Source: Streptomyces avicenniae (GTDB taxonomy: Bacteria > Actinomycetota > Actinomycetes > Streptomycetales > Streptomycetaceae). Taken from it: a stretch of DNA of 64,000 bases. The notes under the pieces are model-generated. The model saw only the letters and a program-made list of their open reading frames with translations, was not told the origin of the DNA and made no database searches. Where the stretch lies: NCBI RefSeq assembly GCF_000719135.1, contig NZ_JOEK01000011.1:124001-188000 (forward strand). Direction: 5' to 3'. Each line of letters opens with the position of its first letter. The stretch's first letter is position 1. Both the position numbers and the translations under genes were made by a program. This document shows, piece by piece, positions 15,402 through 24,365 of the stretch.

Positions 15402-15938
15402 GTGCCACACGTCTTGGTCCTCAACACCTCGTACGAGCCGCTGGGCGTCGTACCCGTCCGCCGCGCACTCATCCTCCTGCTGAACGACAAGGCCGTCAGC
15501 CTGGAGACGTCGGGCGCGCTGATGCGCAGCGCCACGCAGGCCATCCCCGCGCCGAGCGTCGTCCGCCTGAAGCGCTTCGTGCGCGTGCCCTACCGCACGG
15601 CCGTGCCGCTGACCCGCCGGGCGCTGTTCGCCCGTGACGGCGGCCGGTGCGCGTACTGCGGCGGGGTCGCGACGAGTGTCGATCACGTCGTCCCGCGCAG
15701 CCGGGGCGGCCAGCACGCCTGGGACAACGTGGTCGCGGCCTGCCGCAGCTGCAACCACCTCAAGGCCGACCGGCACGTCGCCGAGCTGGGCTGGCGGCTG
15801 CGGCACACGCCGGGGCCCCCGTCCGGGCTCGCCTGGCGCATCATCGGCACCGGCCACCGTGACCCGCGCTGGCTGCCGTACCTCCAGCCGTACGGGGCGG
15901 ACGACGCCCTGGCCCGTATCGACGCGCGGCCCGTCTGA
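15402..15938 (+). CDS. HNH endonuclease
   Basis: 178 residues. The N-terminal block PHVLVLNTSYEPLGVVPVRR and the C-terminal HNH core (CAYCGG, DHVVPRSRGG, DNVVAACRSCNHLKADR) form a beta-beta-alpha metal finger with two CxxC zinc pairs. This stand-alone HNH protein is conserved in actinobacteria, but its cellular target is not established. GTG 15402 follows a perfect GGAGGG at 15391-15396; longer open frame upstream is ignored. It is not part of a phage or restriction cassette here. Confidence 0.9.
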   Translation: MPHVLVLNTSYEPLGVVPVRRALILLLNDKAVSLETSGALMRSATQAIPAPSVVRLKRFVRVPYRTAVPLTRRALFARDGGRCAYCGGVATSVDHVVPRSRGGQHAWDNVVAACRSCNHLKADRHVAELGWRLRHTPGPPSGLAWRIIGTGHRDPRWLPYLQPYGADDALARIDARPV

Positions 15939-16185
15939 CCCTCGGCCGCCGCCTCCCGGCCCGGCGCAAGAAGCGCCGCCCGGTCCCGGGGGCGGCGGCA
16001 AATCTTGCGGCGCACAGGGGGGTGACCTGCATCGCTTTCCTGTCGCACGGAGGGGTGTCCTGGCGTTCACTGGGGTAGAGCAAGCAGTACCCGCGCGCCG
16101 CCCGCGCGCGGGACGTCCGTCCGCCGGGCGCAGGCCCCCACGCACCCCGGCGAACCCCAGCGAACTCCAGCGAAGGAGTCATCCC

Positions 16186-16431
16186 GTGGCACGAGCCGCC
16201 CGGATCGACGCGCCCGACAGGGAAGCCGACCTGCTGAAACACCTGCTCTACGGTCTCGACCCCGCCCCGCTGCCCAGCCAGAACGGCGCCCCGCAGGACC
16301 CGCTGACCAGCGAGCCGCCGCTCGGCGCCGAGGCGCCGCTCACGGCGGAGGCCCCGCTGGCCGCCGAGCCGCCGCTCACGGCGGAGACGGGCGGCCCCGT
16401 GGGCACCGGCACGGAGGCAGTCGAGATCTGA
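16186..16431 (+). CDS. Small acidic Pro/Glu/Ala-repeat protein coupled to malQ
   Basis: 81 residues. The first 35 or so residues are an ordinary charged segment (RAARIDAPDREADLLKHLLYGLDPAP). The rest is low-complexity, built from near-identical 6-7 residue units such as PPLGAE, APLTAE, APLAAE and PPLTAE. GTG 16186 has GAAGGAG in front. The stop TGA shares its A with the ATG of malQ (TGATG), so translation is coupled. No domain is recognised. It may be a regulatory or assembly partner for the glucanotransferase; that is inference from position. Confidence 0.7.
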   Translation: MARAARIDAPDREADLLKHLLYGLDPAPLPSQNGAPQDPLTSEPPLGAEAPLTAEAPLAAEPPLTAETGGPVGTGTEAVEI

Positions 16432-18488
16432 TGGAAGAGCGGCTCGCGCGGCTCGCCGCGGCGCACGGCGTCGCCACGTCCTACGAACCCTCACCCGGCA
16501 ACCACGTCACCGTCCCGGACGACACGGTGACCGCCGTCCTCACCGCCCTGGGCGTCGATCCCGGCGCCGAGCCCGACCAGGCCGCCCCAGGCACCGGACG
16601 CCTCCTGCCGCCCACGGTCGTGCTGCGCGCCCCCGACGGCCCGCCCGGCACACCGCCCCCCGCCCCCGGCGGCCTCCCGCCCGGCACCGACCTGCGCGTC
16701 GAGACCGCGGACGGCCGCAGCCTCCCCTGGGACGACGGCCCCCCGGCCCCCGGCTACCACACGCTGCACGCCACCGCCCCCGACGGCCGCACGGGCAGCG
16801 CCACCCTCATCGCCGCCCCCGGACGTCTCCCCGGCCCCCAGGGCCGCACCCACGGCCTCCTCGTCCAGCTCTACTCGCTCCTGTCCACCCGCTCCTGGGG
16901 CATGGGCGACCTGGTGGACCTCGCCGACCTCGCCACCTGGGCAGGGCACGTCCTCGGCGCCGGATTCCTCCAGCTCAACCCGCTGCACGCCGCCGTCCCC
17001 GGCGCCTCGGGCGAGACCACCGACCCGTCCCCGTACCGCCCCGGCACGCGCCGCTACGCCGACCCCGTGCACCTGCGCATCGAGGACATCCCCGAGTACG
17101 CCTACCTCGGCCCCGACGCCCGCCACCACACCGACCGGCTCCTGACCCGCGCCGCCGCCCTGCGCGCCGCCGTGCTGGAGAAGGGCGCGCCCATCGACCG
17201 TGACGCCGTCTGGGCCCTGAAGCGGCAGGCGCTGGAGATCGTCCGCGCCGTCCCCCTCAGCCCCGGCCGGTACGCGTCCTACTGGGCGTTCCTCGCCGAG
17301 CAGGGGCAGGCCCTGGAGGACCACGCCACCTGGTGCGCCCTCGCCGAGCTGTACGGGCCCGACTGGCACTCCTGGTCGCCAGGGCTGCGCGACCCCAGAT
17401 CGCCCGAGACCGCCCGCGCCCGGGGCGACCACCTCGACCGCATCGACTTCCACAGCTGGCTGGCCTGGCTCACCGACATCCAGCTGCGGCGCGCGCACCG
17501 CAGCGCGCAGGCGTCCGGCATGTCCATCGGCCTCGTCCACGACCTGGCCCTCGGCGTCCATCCGAACGGCTCGGACGCCTGGGCCCAGCAGGACGTCCTG
17601 GCCAGCGGCATCACCGCCGGTGCCCCGCCCGACGCGTTCAACGCCAAGGGCCAGGACTGGGGCCTGCCGCCCTGGCGCCCCGGCGCGCTCGCCGAGCGTG
17701 GCTACGCGCCGTACCGCGAGCTGCTGGCCGGGCTGCTGCGGCACGCGGGCGGGCTGCGCGTGGACCACGTGATGGGCCAGTTCCGCCTGTGGTGGATCCC
17801 GGAGGGCGCCTCGCCCGCCGACGGCACGTACGTCGCCTACGACGCGGACGCCATGCTGGGCGTGCTCGCGCTGGAGGCGCAGCGGGCGGGCGCTGTCGTC
17901 GTCGGCGAGGACCTGGGCACGGTCGAGCCCGGCGTGCGCGAGCAGCTCGCCGAGCGCGGCATCTCCGGCACGTCGGTGATGTGGTTCGAGCGTGACTGGG
18001 CCGCGAAGGGCCAGCCGCCGCTGCCCCCGGACGCGTGGCGCGCCGACTGCCTGGCCACCGTCACGACGCACGACCTGCCGTCCACGGCCGCCCGCCTCGT
18101 CGGCGACCACGTGCGGCTGCGGGAGCGGCTCGGGCTGCTCCAGCCCGGCACCGACGAGCTGAACGCCGCGCTGGCCGAGACGTCCGAGTGGCTCGCCGTG
18201 TTCTCCCGGCTCGGGCTGCTGCCCCCCGGCGCCACCGAGGAGGGCCAGATCGCCGCCGCCTACCGCTTCCTCGCCAGGACACCGGCGAAGATGATCGGCA
18301 TCTGGCTGCCCGACGCGGTGGGGGACCGCAGGCCGCAGAACCTGCCGGGCACCTGGCGCGAGTACCCCAACTGGCGGCTGCCGATCGCGGACGGCACGGG
18401 GCGGCCCGTGACCCTGGAGGAGCTGACCACCTCGGGGCGCGTCGCGGCCCTGGCGCGGGCGGTCCGTGAGGAGATGGCGGGGCCGTGA
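16431..18488 (+). CDS. malQ: 4-alpha-glucanotransferase (amylomaltase, GH77)
   Basis: 685 residues, the usual length of the actinobacterial MalQ with an extra N-terminal beta domain. It moves alpha-1,4-glucan chains between maltodextrins in the cytoplasm, linking maltose and glycogen metabolism. GH77 catalytic features: the nucleophile Asp in GLRVDHVMG (about 444), acid/base Glu in VVGEDLGTV (about 492) and the stabilising Asp in TTHDLPS. The LYSLLSTRSWGMGDL segment is also typical. It overlaps the small repeat gene by one base upstream and the next small membrane gene downstream. Confidence 0.95.
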   Translation: MEERLARLAAAHGVATSYEPSPGNHVTVPDDTVTAVLTALGVDPGAEPDQAAPGTGRLLPPTVVLRAPDGPPGTPPPAPGGLPPGTDLRVETADGRSLPWDDGPPAPGYHTLHATAPDGRTGSATLIAAPGRLPGPQGRTHGLLVQLYSLLSTRSWGMGDLVDLADLATWAGHVLGAGFLQLNPLHAAVPGASGETTDPSPYRPGTRRYADPVHLRIEDIPEYAYLGPDARHHTDRLLTRAAALRAAVLEKGAPIDRDAVWALKRQALEIVRAVPLSPGRYASYWAFLAEQGQALEDHATWCALAELYGPDWHSWSPGLRDPRSPETARARGDHLDRIDFHSWLAWLTDIQLRRAHRSAQASGMSIGLVHDLALGVHPNGSDAWAQQDVLASGITAGAPPDAFNAKGQDWGLPPWRPGALAERGYAPYRELLAGLLRHAGGLRVDHVMGQFRLWWIPEGASPADGTYVAYDADAMLGVLALEAQRAGAVVVGEDLGTVEPGVREQLAERGISGTSVMWFERDWAAKGQPPLPPDAWRADCLATVTTHDLPSTAARLVGDHVRLRERLGLLQPGTDELNAALAETSEWLAVFSRLGLLPPGATEEGQIAAAYRFLARTPAKMIGIWLPDAVGDRRPQNLPGTWREYPNWRLPIADGTGRPVTLEELTTSGRVAALARAVREEMAGP

Positions 18489-18757
18489 GCCGGGCGCCGG
18501 GAGGCGTTCGTTACTGTGGGGCCGTGGTCAACGTGAAGAAGAAGCGCAACGCGAGGCGCGTGGCGGCCGTCACCGCCGGGACGGCGCTGTTCATGCTGCT
18601 GTCCTCCCCGTCCGCCCTCGCCCTCTACCCGGACGACGGCGACGACCCGGGCTCCGGCCTGAGCGTCATCCAGACCCTCAGCATGTTCGTCGTCGCGCCG
18701 ATCGTGCTGTTCGTGGTGATCGCCGGACTGGTGGTCGTCGCGGAACGCAAGCGCTGA
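18485..18757 (+). CDS. Small membrane protein
   Basis: 90 residues from GTG 18485, which overlaps the malQ stop (GTGA) and has GAGGAG 11 bases ahead; GTG 18524 would give a shorter 77-residue product starting VVNVKKKRN. Two hydrophobic segments, VAAVTAGTALFMLLSSPSALAL (signal-like) and TLSMFVVAPIVLFVVIAGLVVVA, flank a short acidic loop (YPDDGDDPGSG), and the end is basic (ERKR). No family is recognised. Probably co-transcribed with malQ and followed by a strong hairpin. Confidence 0.65.
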   Translation: MSRAPGGVRYCGAVVNVKKKRNARRVAAVTAGTALFMLLSSPSALALYPDDGDDPGSGLSVIQTLSMFVVAPIVLFVVIAGLVVVAERKR

Positions 18758-18764
18758 GCGGCGC

Positions 18765-18804
18765 GGCGCGGGCCGCCCCCGGAAGCCGGGGCGCGGCCCG
18801 CGCC
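18765..18804. terminator. Bidirectional hairpin terminator
   Basis: GGCGCGGGCCGC plus CCCCGG pairs with CCGGGG and GCGGCCCGCGCC, with one unpaired base and a 3-base loop. It lies between the convergent small membrane gene and the 832-residue gene, so it can end both transcripts. Confidence 0.75.
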
Positions 18805-18814
18805 GGCGTGCGTG

Positions 18815-21313
18815 TCAGTCGCGCGGCTCGGCCGCGCGGTTGTAGGCGTTGATCATCGCCTGCGCGTAGTGCTGGTACGCGTCGCCCTCGATGTTCCTGA
18901 CGCTCTCGATGACGTCGGTCTGGTTGAAGCCGCCCTCGGACGGGACCGGGATGCGGTAGTCCTCCGCGTTGCCGTACTCCGCGCGCTGCGCCGCGTAGGC
19001 GATGGTCGCGCGGGCGCTGGTGTCGCCCCAGTTGACGGCCTCCCACTGCGCCGCGTCCACGGCGGCGGCGCCGTCAGGCAGCGTGTAGCGCAGCGCCTCG
19101 GTGAGGCCGAAGGCCCCGAGCTGGGCGACGAGGTTGCCCTTGCCGAAGTCGCCGATGGTGTTGACGACGCTGGCCGCCGTCGAGATCGCGCCGTAGCCGG
19201 TGAACTGGTTCTTCGAGGTGTCGTTGACCGGCGCCACCTCCTGCACGTGCTGCACGGTGCCCGCGATCCGGCCGATGTGGTCGAAGACGGACGACTCGCC
19301 GCGCCGCTCCCCGTCCTGCTGCCCCTGCGCGTCCATGTCCCGGCGGAACGCGTCGTGCGCCGACATCTCCTGCCACTGCCCGACGCCGTTGAAGAAGTTC
19401 TCCCGCACGTCGCCGTCCGCGTGGTTCATCAGCGTGAACAGGGACTCGCGGTCGCTGTCGGACAGGTCGAACGAGTACCGGTAGTCCTTGCCGTGCAGGT
19501 TGACGTCGGTGAAGTCGGTCGCGCTGGAGGCGAATCCGGACGCGGTGCCGCCCTTCGAGATCATGTCCATGTACTGGAGCGCCGTGTCGCCCACCGCGTC
19601 CTGGAGCGCGGAGTGGTTGATCGGGCCGTACTCCGAGATGTTGTGGTTCTTGGTGCCGAGGATCTCCTCGTTGTGCCCGGCCGCGTACTCCAGCACGTTG
19701 AAGGCGGCGTGGGTGTACGCCTCGGCCTCCGGGTCGTTGTGGTCCACGCCGTCGGGCACCGTCGTGCCGCTGCGCACGAGGTCGCCGACGCCCGTCGAGT
19801 CCTCCCAGTGGATGCCGAGCGCGCTCTCGCGGAACGTCCGGTCGTTGAGCAGTTCGGCGCTCGTCCCGCTGTTGAGCGCGACGGCGCGCAGCAGGCCGTC
19901 GCTGCCGGTGTTGGCGGTGTCGCCGTAGCCGCCGTCGAAGTAGTGGTACTGCGTGAGGCCCTGGACGTTGACGGCCGCGTGCGCCATGTCGGTGGCGAGG
20001 CGGTCGCCCGGCGCGACGGAGGCGGCGCCCATGAGCTGCCCGAAGCCGTTGAAGTCGCGCAGCGCGTCCCAGTAGGCGTCGTCGGGGCCGCCCCGGTTCG
20101 GGATGGAGACGTCCACGAAGCCGTCGATGAACGCCTGGCGGTCGCCGTACAGGTGGTCGCGCAGCCCGGCGGGCAGCGCGGCGCGGCCCGCCGCGTTCGA
20201 CGGGTCGATGCCGCCGATCTCCGGGTTCGTCAGCATCAGCAGGCCGTCGGCGACCCGCTGGGCCGCGGTGAACCGGTTCCCGGCGACGTCGGGGTCCATG
20301 CCCTCGGCGCCACGCGCGAGGCCGCCGAGGAGGCTCAGCTCCTCCTTGTCGAGGCGGCCGTAGAACGCGTCGAGGTAGGCGCGTTCGGCGGGGGTCATGT
20401 CGCGCAGGGGGGTGTCGGGGTTGTCCGCGGTGTGGATGCCGATGCCGATGGCGTCCAACGTCTCGGTCCAGCGCAGCAGTTCCTCGGGATCGGGGTGGTC
20501 CTTGCGCATCTCGTCGGCGAGGTGGTCGGCCGCGTACACGGCCATGCCCTCGCTGGTCCACAGCCCGAGCGGCCCGTCGGACAGGTCGTAGCCGAGGTCG
20601 CCCAGCTCCTGGCCGAACTCGGCGAGCTTGCCGCGGTAGGCGTCCAGCGCGTCGGTGATCTCGCCGTCCGCCGTGGTCGCGTCCTCGGCGGCCCTGCGCA
20701 GGTACTTGGTCCGTATCCGGGCGTCGAACCCTAACGGGAACTCGAACTCGTAGTTGCCGAGCCCGAGCATGCGCGGGGACGCGATCGCGCGCTCTCCGCC
20801 GTACTCCACCGAGATGGGGAACGGCGGGCCGAACAGCACCAGGCCGAGGTCGGGTTGCAGCGCGGCCTCCAACGCCGCCTGCCAGCCGTTCCACTCGGTG
20901 ATCGCCGCGTTCAGGTGCTCGACGTATTTGGCTTCGAGGCCGCGCTCGCCGTGGATGACGTCGTGCACCTCCTCGTCCGCGTCGAGCGCCCGGTTCATGG
21001 CGCGGACGACGTAGCCGACGACGGCGTCCATGTCGGCGCCGTTGCCCTGGAGGCCGCGGGACGTCGCGTCGATCCGGCCCTCCTCGTCCACCAGCGACTC
21101 GCCGTCCAGGCTGCCCGAGTCGCCGCCCAACTCGGTGGCGCCACGGGCCAGATCCCCCGCGTCGCCCGCCTCACCGGCCGCACGCGCGTAGATCGCCGCC
21201 GTGTCCGCCATGTCGTCCGGGCTGATCTCCTCCCGGAACGCGACCTGGCGTTTCCACGGGCGCGCGTCGGCCGCGGCCTCGACCTCGTCGCGCGTGAAAC
21301 TGAGGATGGGCAC
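18815..21313 (-). CDS. Large helical protein of unknown function, possibly secreted by an ESX-type route
   Basis: 832 residues, no signal peptide or membrane segment. The start PILSFTRDEVEAAADARPWKR and a helical N-terminal quarter rich in Ala, Asp and Glu are followed by a long mixed region with LTNPEIGGIDPSNAAGR and, near the end, WEAVNWGDTSAR. The pattern is familiar from large actinobacterial proteins annotated only as TPR-repeat-region or DUF proteins, and the N-terminal half resembles partners of WXG100 systems, but no defining motif is present. It is a lone gene, with 351 bases upstream and a terminator downstream. I cannot name a function. Confidence 0.8.
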   Translation of the reverse strand: MPILSFTRDEVEAAADARPWKRQVAFREEISPDDMADTAAIYARAAGEAGDAGDLARGATELGGDSGSLDGESLVDEEGRIDATSRGLQGNGADMDAVVGYVVRAMNRALDADEEVHDVIHGERGLEAKYVEHLNAAITEWNGWQAALEAALQPDLGLVLFGPPFPISVEYGGERAIASPRMLGLGNYEFEFPLGFDARIRTKYLRRAAEDATTADGEITDALDAYRGKLAEFGQELGDLGYDLSDGPLGLWTSEGMAVYAADHLADEMRKDHPDPEELLRWTETLDAIGIGIHTADNPDTPLRDMTPAERAYLDAFYGRLDKEELSLLGGLARGAEGMDPDVAGNRFTAAQRVADGLLMLTNPEIGGIDPSNAAGRAALPAGLRDHLYGDRQAFIDGFVDVSIPNRGGPDDAYWDALRDFNGFGQLMGAASVAPGDRLATDMAHAAVNVQGLTQYHYFDGGYGDTANTGSDGLLRAVALNSGTSAELLNDRTFRESALGIHWEDSTGVGDLVRSGTTVPDGVDHNDPEAEAYTHAAFNVLEYAAGHNEEILGTKNHNISEYGPINHSALQDAVGDTALQYMDMISKGGTASGFASSATDFTDVNLHGKDYRYSFDLSDSDRESLFTLMNHADGDVRENFFNGVGQWQEMSAHDAFRRDMDAQGQQDGERRGESSVFDHIGRIAGTVQHVQEVAPVNDTSKNQFTGYGAISTAASVVNTIGDFGKGNLVAQLGAFGLTEALRYTLPDGAAAVDAAQWEAVNWGDTSARATIAYAAQRAEYGNAEDYRIPVPSEGGFNQTDVIESVRNIEGDAYQHYAQAMINAYNRAAEPRD

Positions 21314-21664
21314 AGGAACCCCCTGGTCACAGGAGTACGGCGAGTAGTTCCCCCGAACTCGCTTGCAATAAGGCCCAGTTGATCCGGGGCAGCTCTCTCC
21401 CGGCGCGCTGCGGCCACCTCCCCATGAGATACCCGCCGGACGCCGCTTGACCCCCCGTTACCGCAAATTCACCTACGCCTCCTTGGAATCCCCGCGCCTC
21501 GTCCGCCGCTTCACCACCACAGGCGGTCGGACGCCACGGCACCGGGCGCGGGCGGCCACCCCGGATCGCATACGATCGGCGGCCGCGCGCGCCCGCCCGC
21601 GCGCACGCGAAGGGCGCCCGGGACGTGAGGTCCCGGGCGCCCGTGGGCCGTTACGCGCGGGCCG
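21314..21664. other. Intergenic region between the 832-residue gene and pepN
   Basis: 351 bases without a gene. The part next to 21313 should hold the promoter of the 832-residue gene on the minus strand; a GTTC-GGGG-GAAC repeat and a TTGCAA hexamer are seen there but no clear -10. The other end contains the pepN terminator. Short open frames here have poor codon use. Confidence 0.5.
21612..21642 (-). terminator. Terminator of pepN
   Basis: A perfect 13-base-pair stem, GGGCGCCCGGGAC / GTCCCGGGCGCCC, with the loop GTGAG. It lies 23 bases beyond the pepN stop on the minus strand. Confidence 0.85.
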
Positions 21665-24232
21665 TCAGCCCGCCGCGGCGTCCGCCGCCTGCGCGCGCAG
21701 CGCCCGCTCGACGCCCGCCCGCGACTCCGTGACGAGCCGCCGCAGCGCCGCGCTCGGCTCGGACGTCGCCAGCCAGGCGTCCGTCACCTCAAGCGTGGCC
21801 CGCTCCACCTGGACCGCCGGGTAGAGCCCGACCGCGATCTGCTGCGCCATCTCGTGACTGCGCGACTCCCACACGTCCTTCAGCACCGCGAAGTACTTCT
21901 CCGTGTAGGGCGCGAGCAGTTCGCGCTGGTCGGTCTGCACGAAGCCGCCGATCACCGCGTCCTGCACCGCGTTCGGCAGCGTGTCGGACTCCACGACCTG
22001 CGCCCACGCCGCCGCCTTCGCCTCGGCCGTCGGCCGCGCCGCGCGCGCCGAGGCGGCGTGCCGCTCGCCCGCCGACGTCGGGTCGCGCCGCAGTTCCTCG
22101 GCGATCTCCGGCTCGTCCGCGCGCCCGGTCGAGGCCAGGCGCAGCAGCAGCGCCCAGCGCAGCTCGGTGTCCACCGTCAGGCCGTCCAGGGTCTCCGAGC
22201 CGTCCAACAGCCCCGCGAGCAGGTCGAGTTCGGCGTCGGTGCGGGCGCTCGCGGCGAACGCGCGGGCCCACGCCAGCTGGTGGTCGCTGCCGGGCCGCGC
22301 CGCCCGCAGGTGCTCCAGGGCCGCCGCCGACCAGGCCGCCAGGCCCTCCTCGCGCCACTCGGGCGCCGCGTACAGGTCGATGGCCAGCCGCACCTGCCGG
22401 TGCAGCGACTGCACCACGCCGATGTCCGTCTCCTTGCCGATGCCCGCCAGGACCTGCGTGACGTAGTCGCGGGTGGCCATCTCGCCGTCCCGCGTCATGT
22501 CCCAGGCCGACGCCCAGCACAGCGCGCGCGGCAGGGACTCGGCGAAGTCCCCGACGTGCCGGGCGACGACGGCCGTGGACTCCGGGTCGAGCCTGACCTT
22601 CGCGTAGGACAGGTCGTCGTCGTTCAGGAGCACGACGTCGGGGCGGGCGCGGCCGACCAGCTCGGGCACGGCCGTCAGCTCGCCGTCCACGTCCAGCTCG
22701 ATCCGGTCGGTCCTGGTCAGCGTGCCGTCGCGCAGGTCGTACAGGCCGATCGCGATGCGGTGCGGGCGCAGCGTCGGCTCGCCCTTGGCCCCGGCGGGCA
22801 GCGCGGGCGCCTCCTGCCGGACGGCGAACCCGGTGACGACGCCCGCGTCGTCCACCGTGATCTCCGGTCGCAGCACGTTGATCCCGGCCGTCTCCAGCCA
22901 TGCCTTCGACCAGGCCGTCAGGTCACGGCCGCTGGTCTCCTCCAGCGCGGTCAGCAGGTCGGTGAGCCGTGTGTTGGACCAGGCGTGGCGCTTGAAGTAC
23001 GCCTGCACGCCGCGGAAGAACTCGTCCATCCCGACGTAGGCGACGAGCTGCTTGAGGACGCTGGCGCCCTTGGCGTAGGTGATGCCGTCGAAGTTGACCA
23101 GGACGTCGTCCAGGTCGTTGATCTCCGCCATGATCGGGTGGGTGGACGGCAGTTGGTCCTGGCGGTAGGCCCAGGTCTTCATGGTGTTGGCGAAGCTGGT
23201 CCACGCCTGCGGCCAGCGGCTGTCCGGCGCGTGCGCCTGGCAGGCGATCGACGTGTAGGTGGCGAACGACTCGTTCAGCCACAGGTCGTTCCACCACTCC
23301 ATGGTGACGAGGTTGCCGAACCACATGTGCGCCAGCTCGTGCAGGATCGTCTCGGCGCGGCTCTCGTAGGCCGCGTCGGTGACCTTCGAGCGGAACACGT
23401 ACTGGTCCCGGAAGGTGACGGCGCCCGCGTTCTCCATCGCGCCCGCGTTGAACTCGGGGACGAACAGCTGGTCGTACTTGGCGAACGGGTACGGGTGGTC
23501 GAACTTCTCCTCGAACCAGTCGAAGCCCTGCCGTGTGACGGCGAAGATCGCCTCGGCGTCGAGGTGTTCGGCGAGCGAGGGACGGCAGTAGACACCCAGC
23601 GGCACGGTCCTGCCCTCGCCGCCCTCCCAGGTGCTGTGCACCGAGTGGTAGGGCCCGGCGATGATCGCCGTGATGTACGTCGAGATGCGCGGCGTCTCGG
23701 CGAACTCCCAGACGTTGCCCTTCGGTTCGGGCGTCGGCGAGTTGGAGATCACGGTCCAGCCCTCGGGCGCGGTCACCGTGAAGCGGAACGTCGCCTTCAG
23801 GTCGGGCTGCTCGAAGGACGCGAACACCCGGCGCGCGTCCGGTACCTCGAACTGCGTGTACAGGTACGCCTGCTGGTCCACCGGGTCCACCGAGCGGTGC
23901 AGGCCCTCGCCTGAGTTGGTGTAGGCGCAGGTGGCGACGACCCGCAGCTCGTTGTGGCCTTCGAGGACCGAGGGCAGCGCGATCCGCGAGTCGGCGAAGA
24001 CCTCCGCCGGGTCGAGCGCCGTGCCGTTCAGCACGACCTCGTGGACCTCGGGCGCGACCAGGTCGATGAACGTCGCCCCGGCCGAGCGTGCGGTGAACCG
24101 CACCGTCGTCTCGGACGCGAACGTGCCGCCGTCCTGCGCCCCCGAGATGTCCAGGGCGATGTCGTAAGCGTCCACGTCCAGCAGCCGTGCCCGCTCCTGG
24201 GCCTCCTGCCGGGTCAGATTCGTGCCAGGCAC
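21665..24232 (-). CDS. pepN: Aminopeptidase N, M1 family (first copy)
   Basis: 855 residues, full length for actinobacterial PepN. A zinc metallopeptidase that removes N-terminal residues from peptides in the cytoplasm. The exopeptidase motif GAMENAG is at about 268, the zinc site HELAHMWFGNL at about 299 with the third ligand Glu in LNESFATY 18 residues on, and the transition-state Tyr region ITYAKGASVLKQLV follows. The C-terminal half is the ERAP1-like helical domain. ATG start with an N-terminus PGTNLTRQEAQERARLL closely parallel to the second copy at 29021-31615. Confidence 0.96.
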   Translation of the reverse strand: MPGTNLTRQEAQERARLLDVDAYDIALDISGAQDGGTFASETTVRFTARSAGATFIDLVAPEVHEVVLNGTALDPAEVFADSRIALPSVLEGHNELRVVATCAYTNSGEGLHRSVDPVDQQAYLYTQFEVPDARRVFASFEQPDLKATFRFTVTAPEGWTVISNSPTPEPKGNVWEFAETPRISTYITAIIAGPYHSVHSTWEGGEGRTVPLGVYCRPSLAEHLDAEAIFAVTRQGFDWFEEKFDHPYPFAKYDQLFVPEFNAGAMENAGAVTFRDQYVFRSKVTDAAYESRAETILHELAHMWFGNLVTMEWWNDLWLNESFATYTSIACQAHAPDSRWPQAWTSFANTMKTWAYRQDQLPSTHPIMAEINDLDDVLVNFDGITYAKGASVLKQLVAYVGMDEFFRGVQAYFKRHAWSNTRLTDLLTALEETSGRDLTAWSKAWLETAGINVLRPEITVDDAGVVTGFAVRQEAPALPAGAKGEPTLRPHRIAIGLYDLRDGTLTRTDRIELDVDGELTAVPELVGRARPDVVLLNDDDLSYAKVRLDPESTAVVARHVGDFAESLPRALCWASAWDMTRDGEMATRDYVTQVLAGIGKETDIGVVQSLHRQVRLAIDLYAAPEWREEGLAAWSAAALEHLRAARPGSDHQLAWARAFAASARTDAELDLLAGLLDGSETLDGLTVDTELRWALLLRLASTGRADEPEIAEELRRDPTSAGERHAASARAARPTAEAKAAAWAQVVESDTLPNAVQDAVIGGFVQTDQRELLAPYTEKYFAVLKDVWESRSHEMAQQIAVGLYPAVQVERATLEVTDAWLATSEPSAALRRLVTESRAGVERALRAQAADAAAG

Positions 24233-24290
24233 CTGGTGTCTCCTTTAGGTCTTCGGCGTGCGCCCCGCCCATCCTTCCACGGCGGACGCC

Positions 24291-24333
24291 ACGGGGGCGG
24301 GCGGACGGCCGGGTGCCGTCAGCCCGCCCCCGT
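24291..24333 (-). terminator. Terminator of the secreted subtilase gene
   Basis: ACGGGGGCGGGC (24291-24302) pairs with GCCCGCCCCCGT (24322-24333), and the inner GACGGC / GCCGTC pairs too, giving a stem of about 18 base pairs. It lies just beyond the stop at 24366 on the minus strand. Confidence 0.8.
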
Positions 24334-24365
24334 GGGACGCGCGGTGTGTCAGGGGAGGACCGGGG

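Noticed and set aside
14103..16145. 680-codon open frame on the minus strand over the GNAT, MscS and HNH genes
   Set aside because: It runs in the wrong frame across three well-supported genes and has Arg/Ala/Pro-rich content typical of GC-rich shadows.
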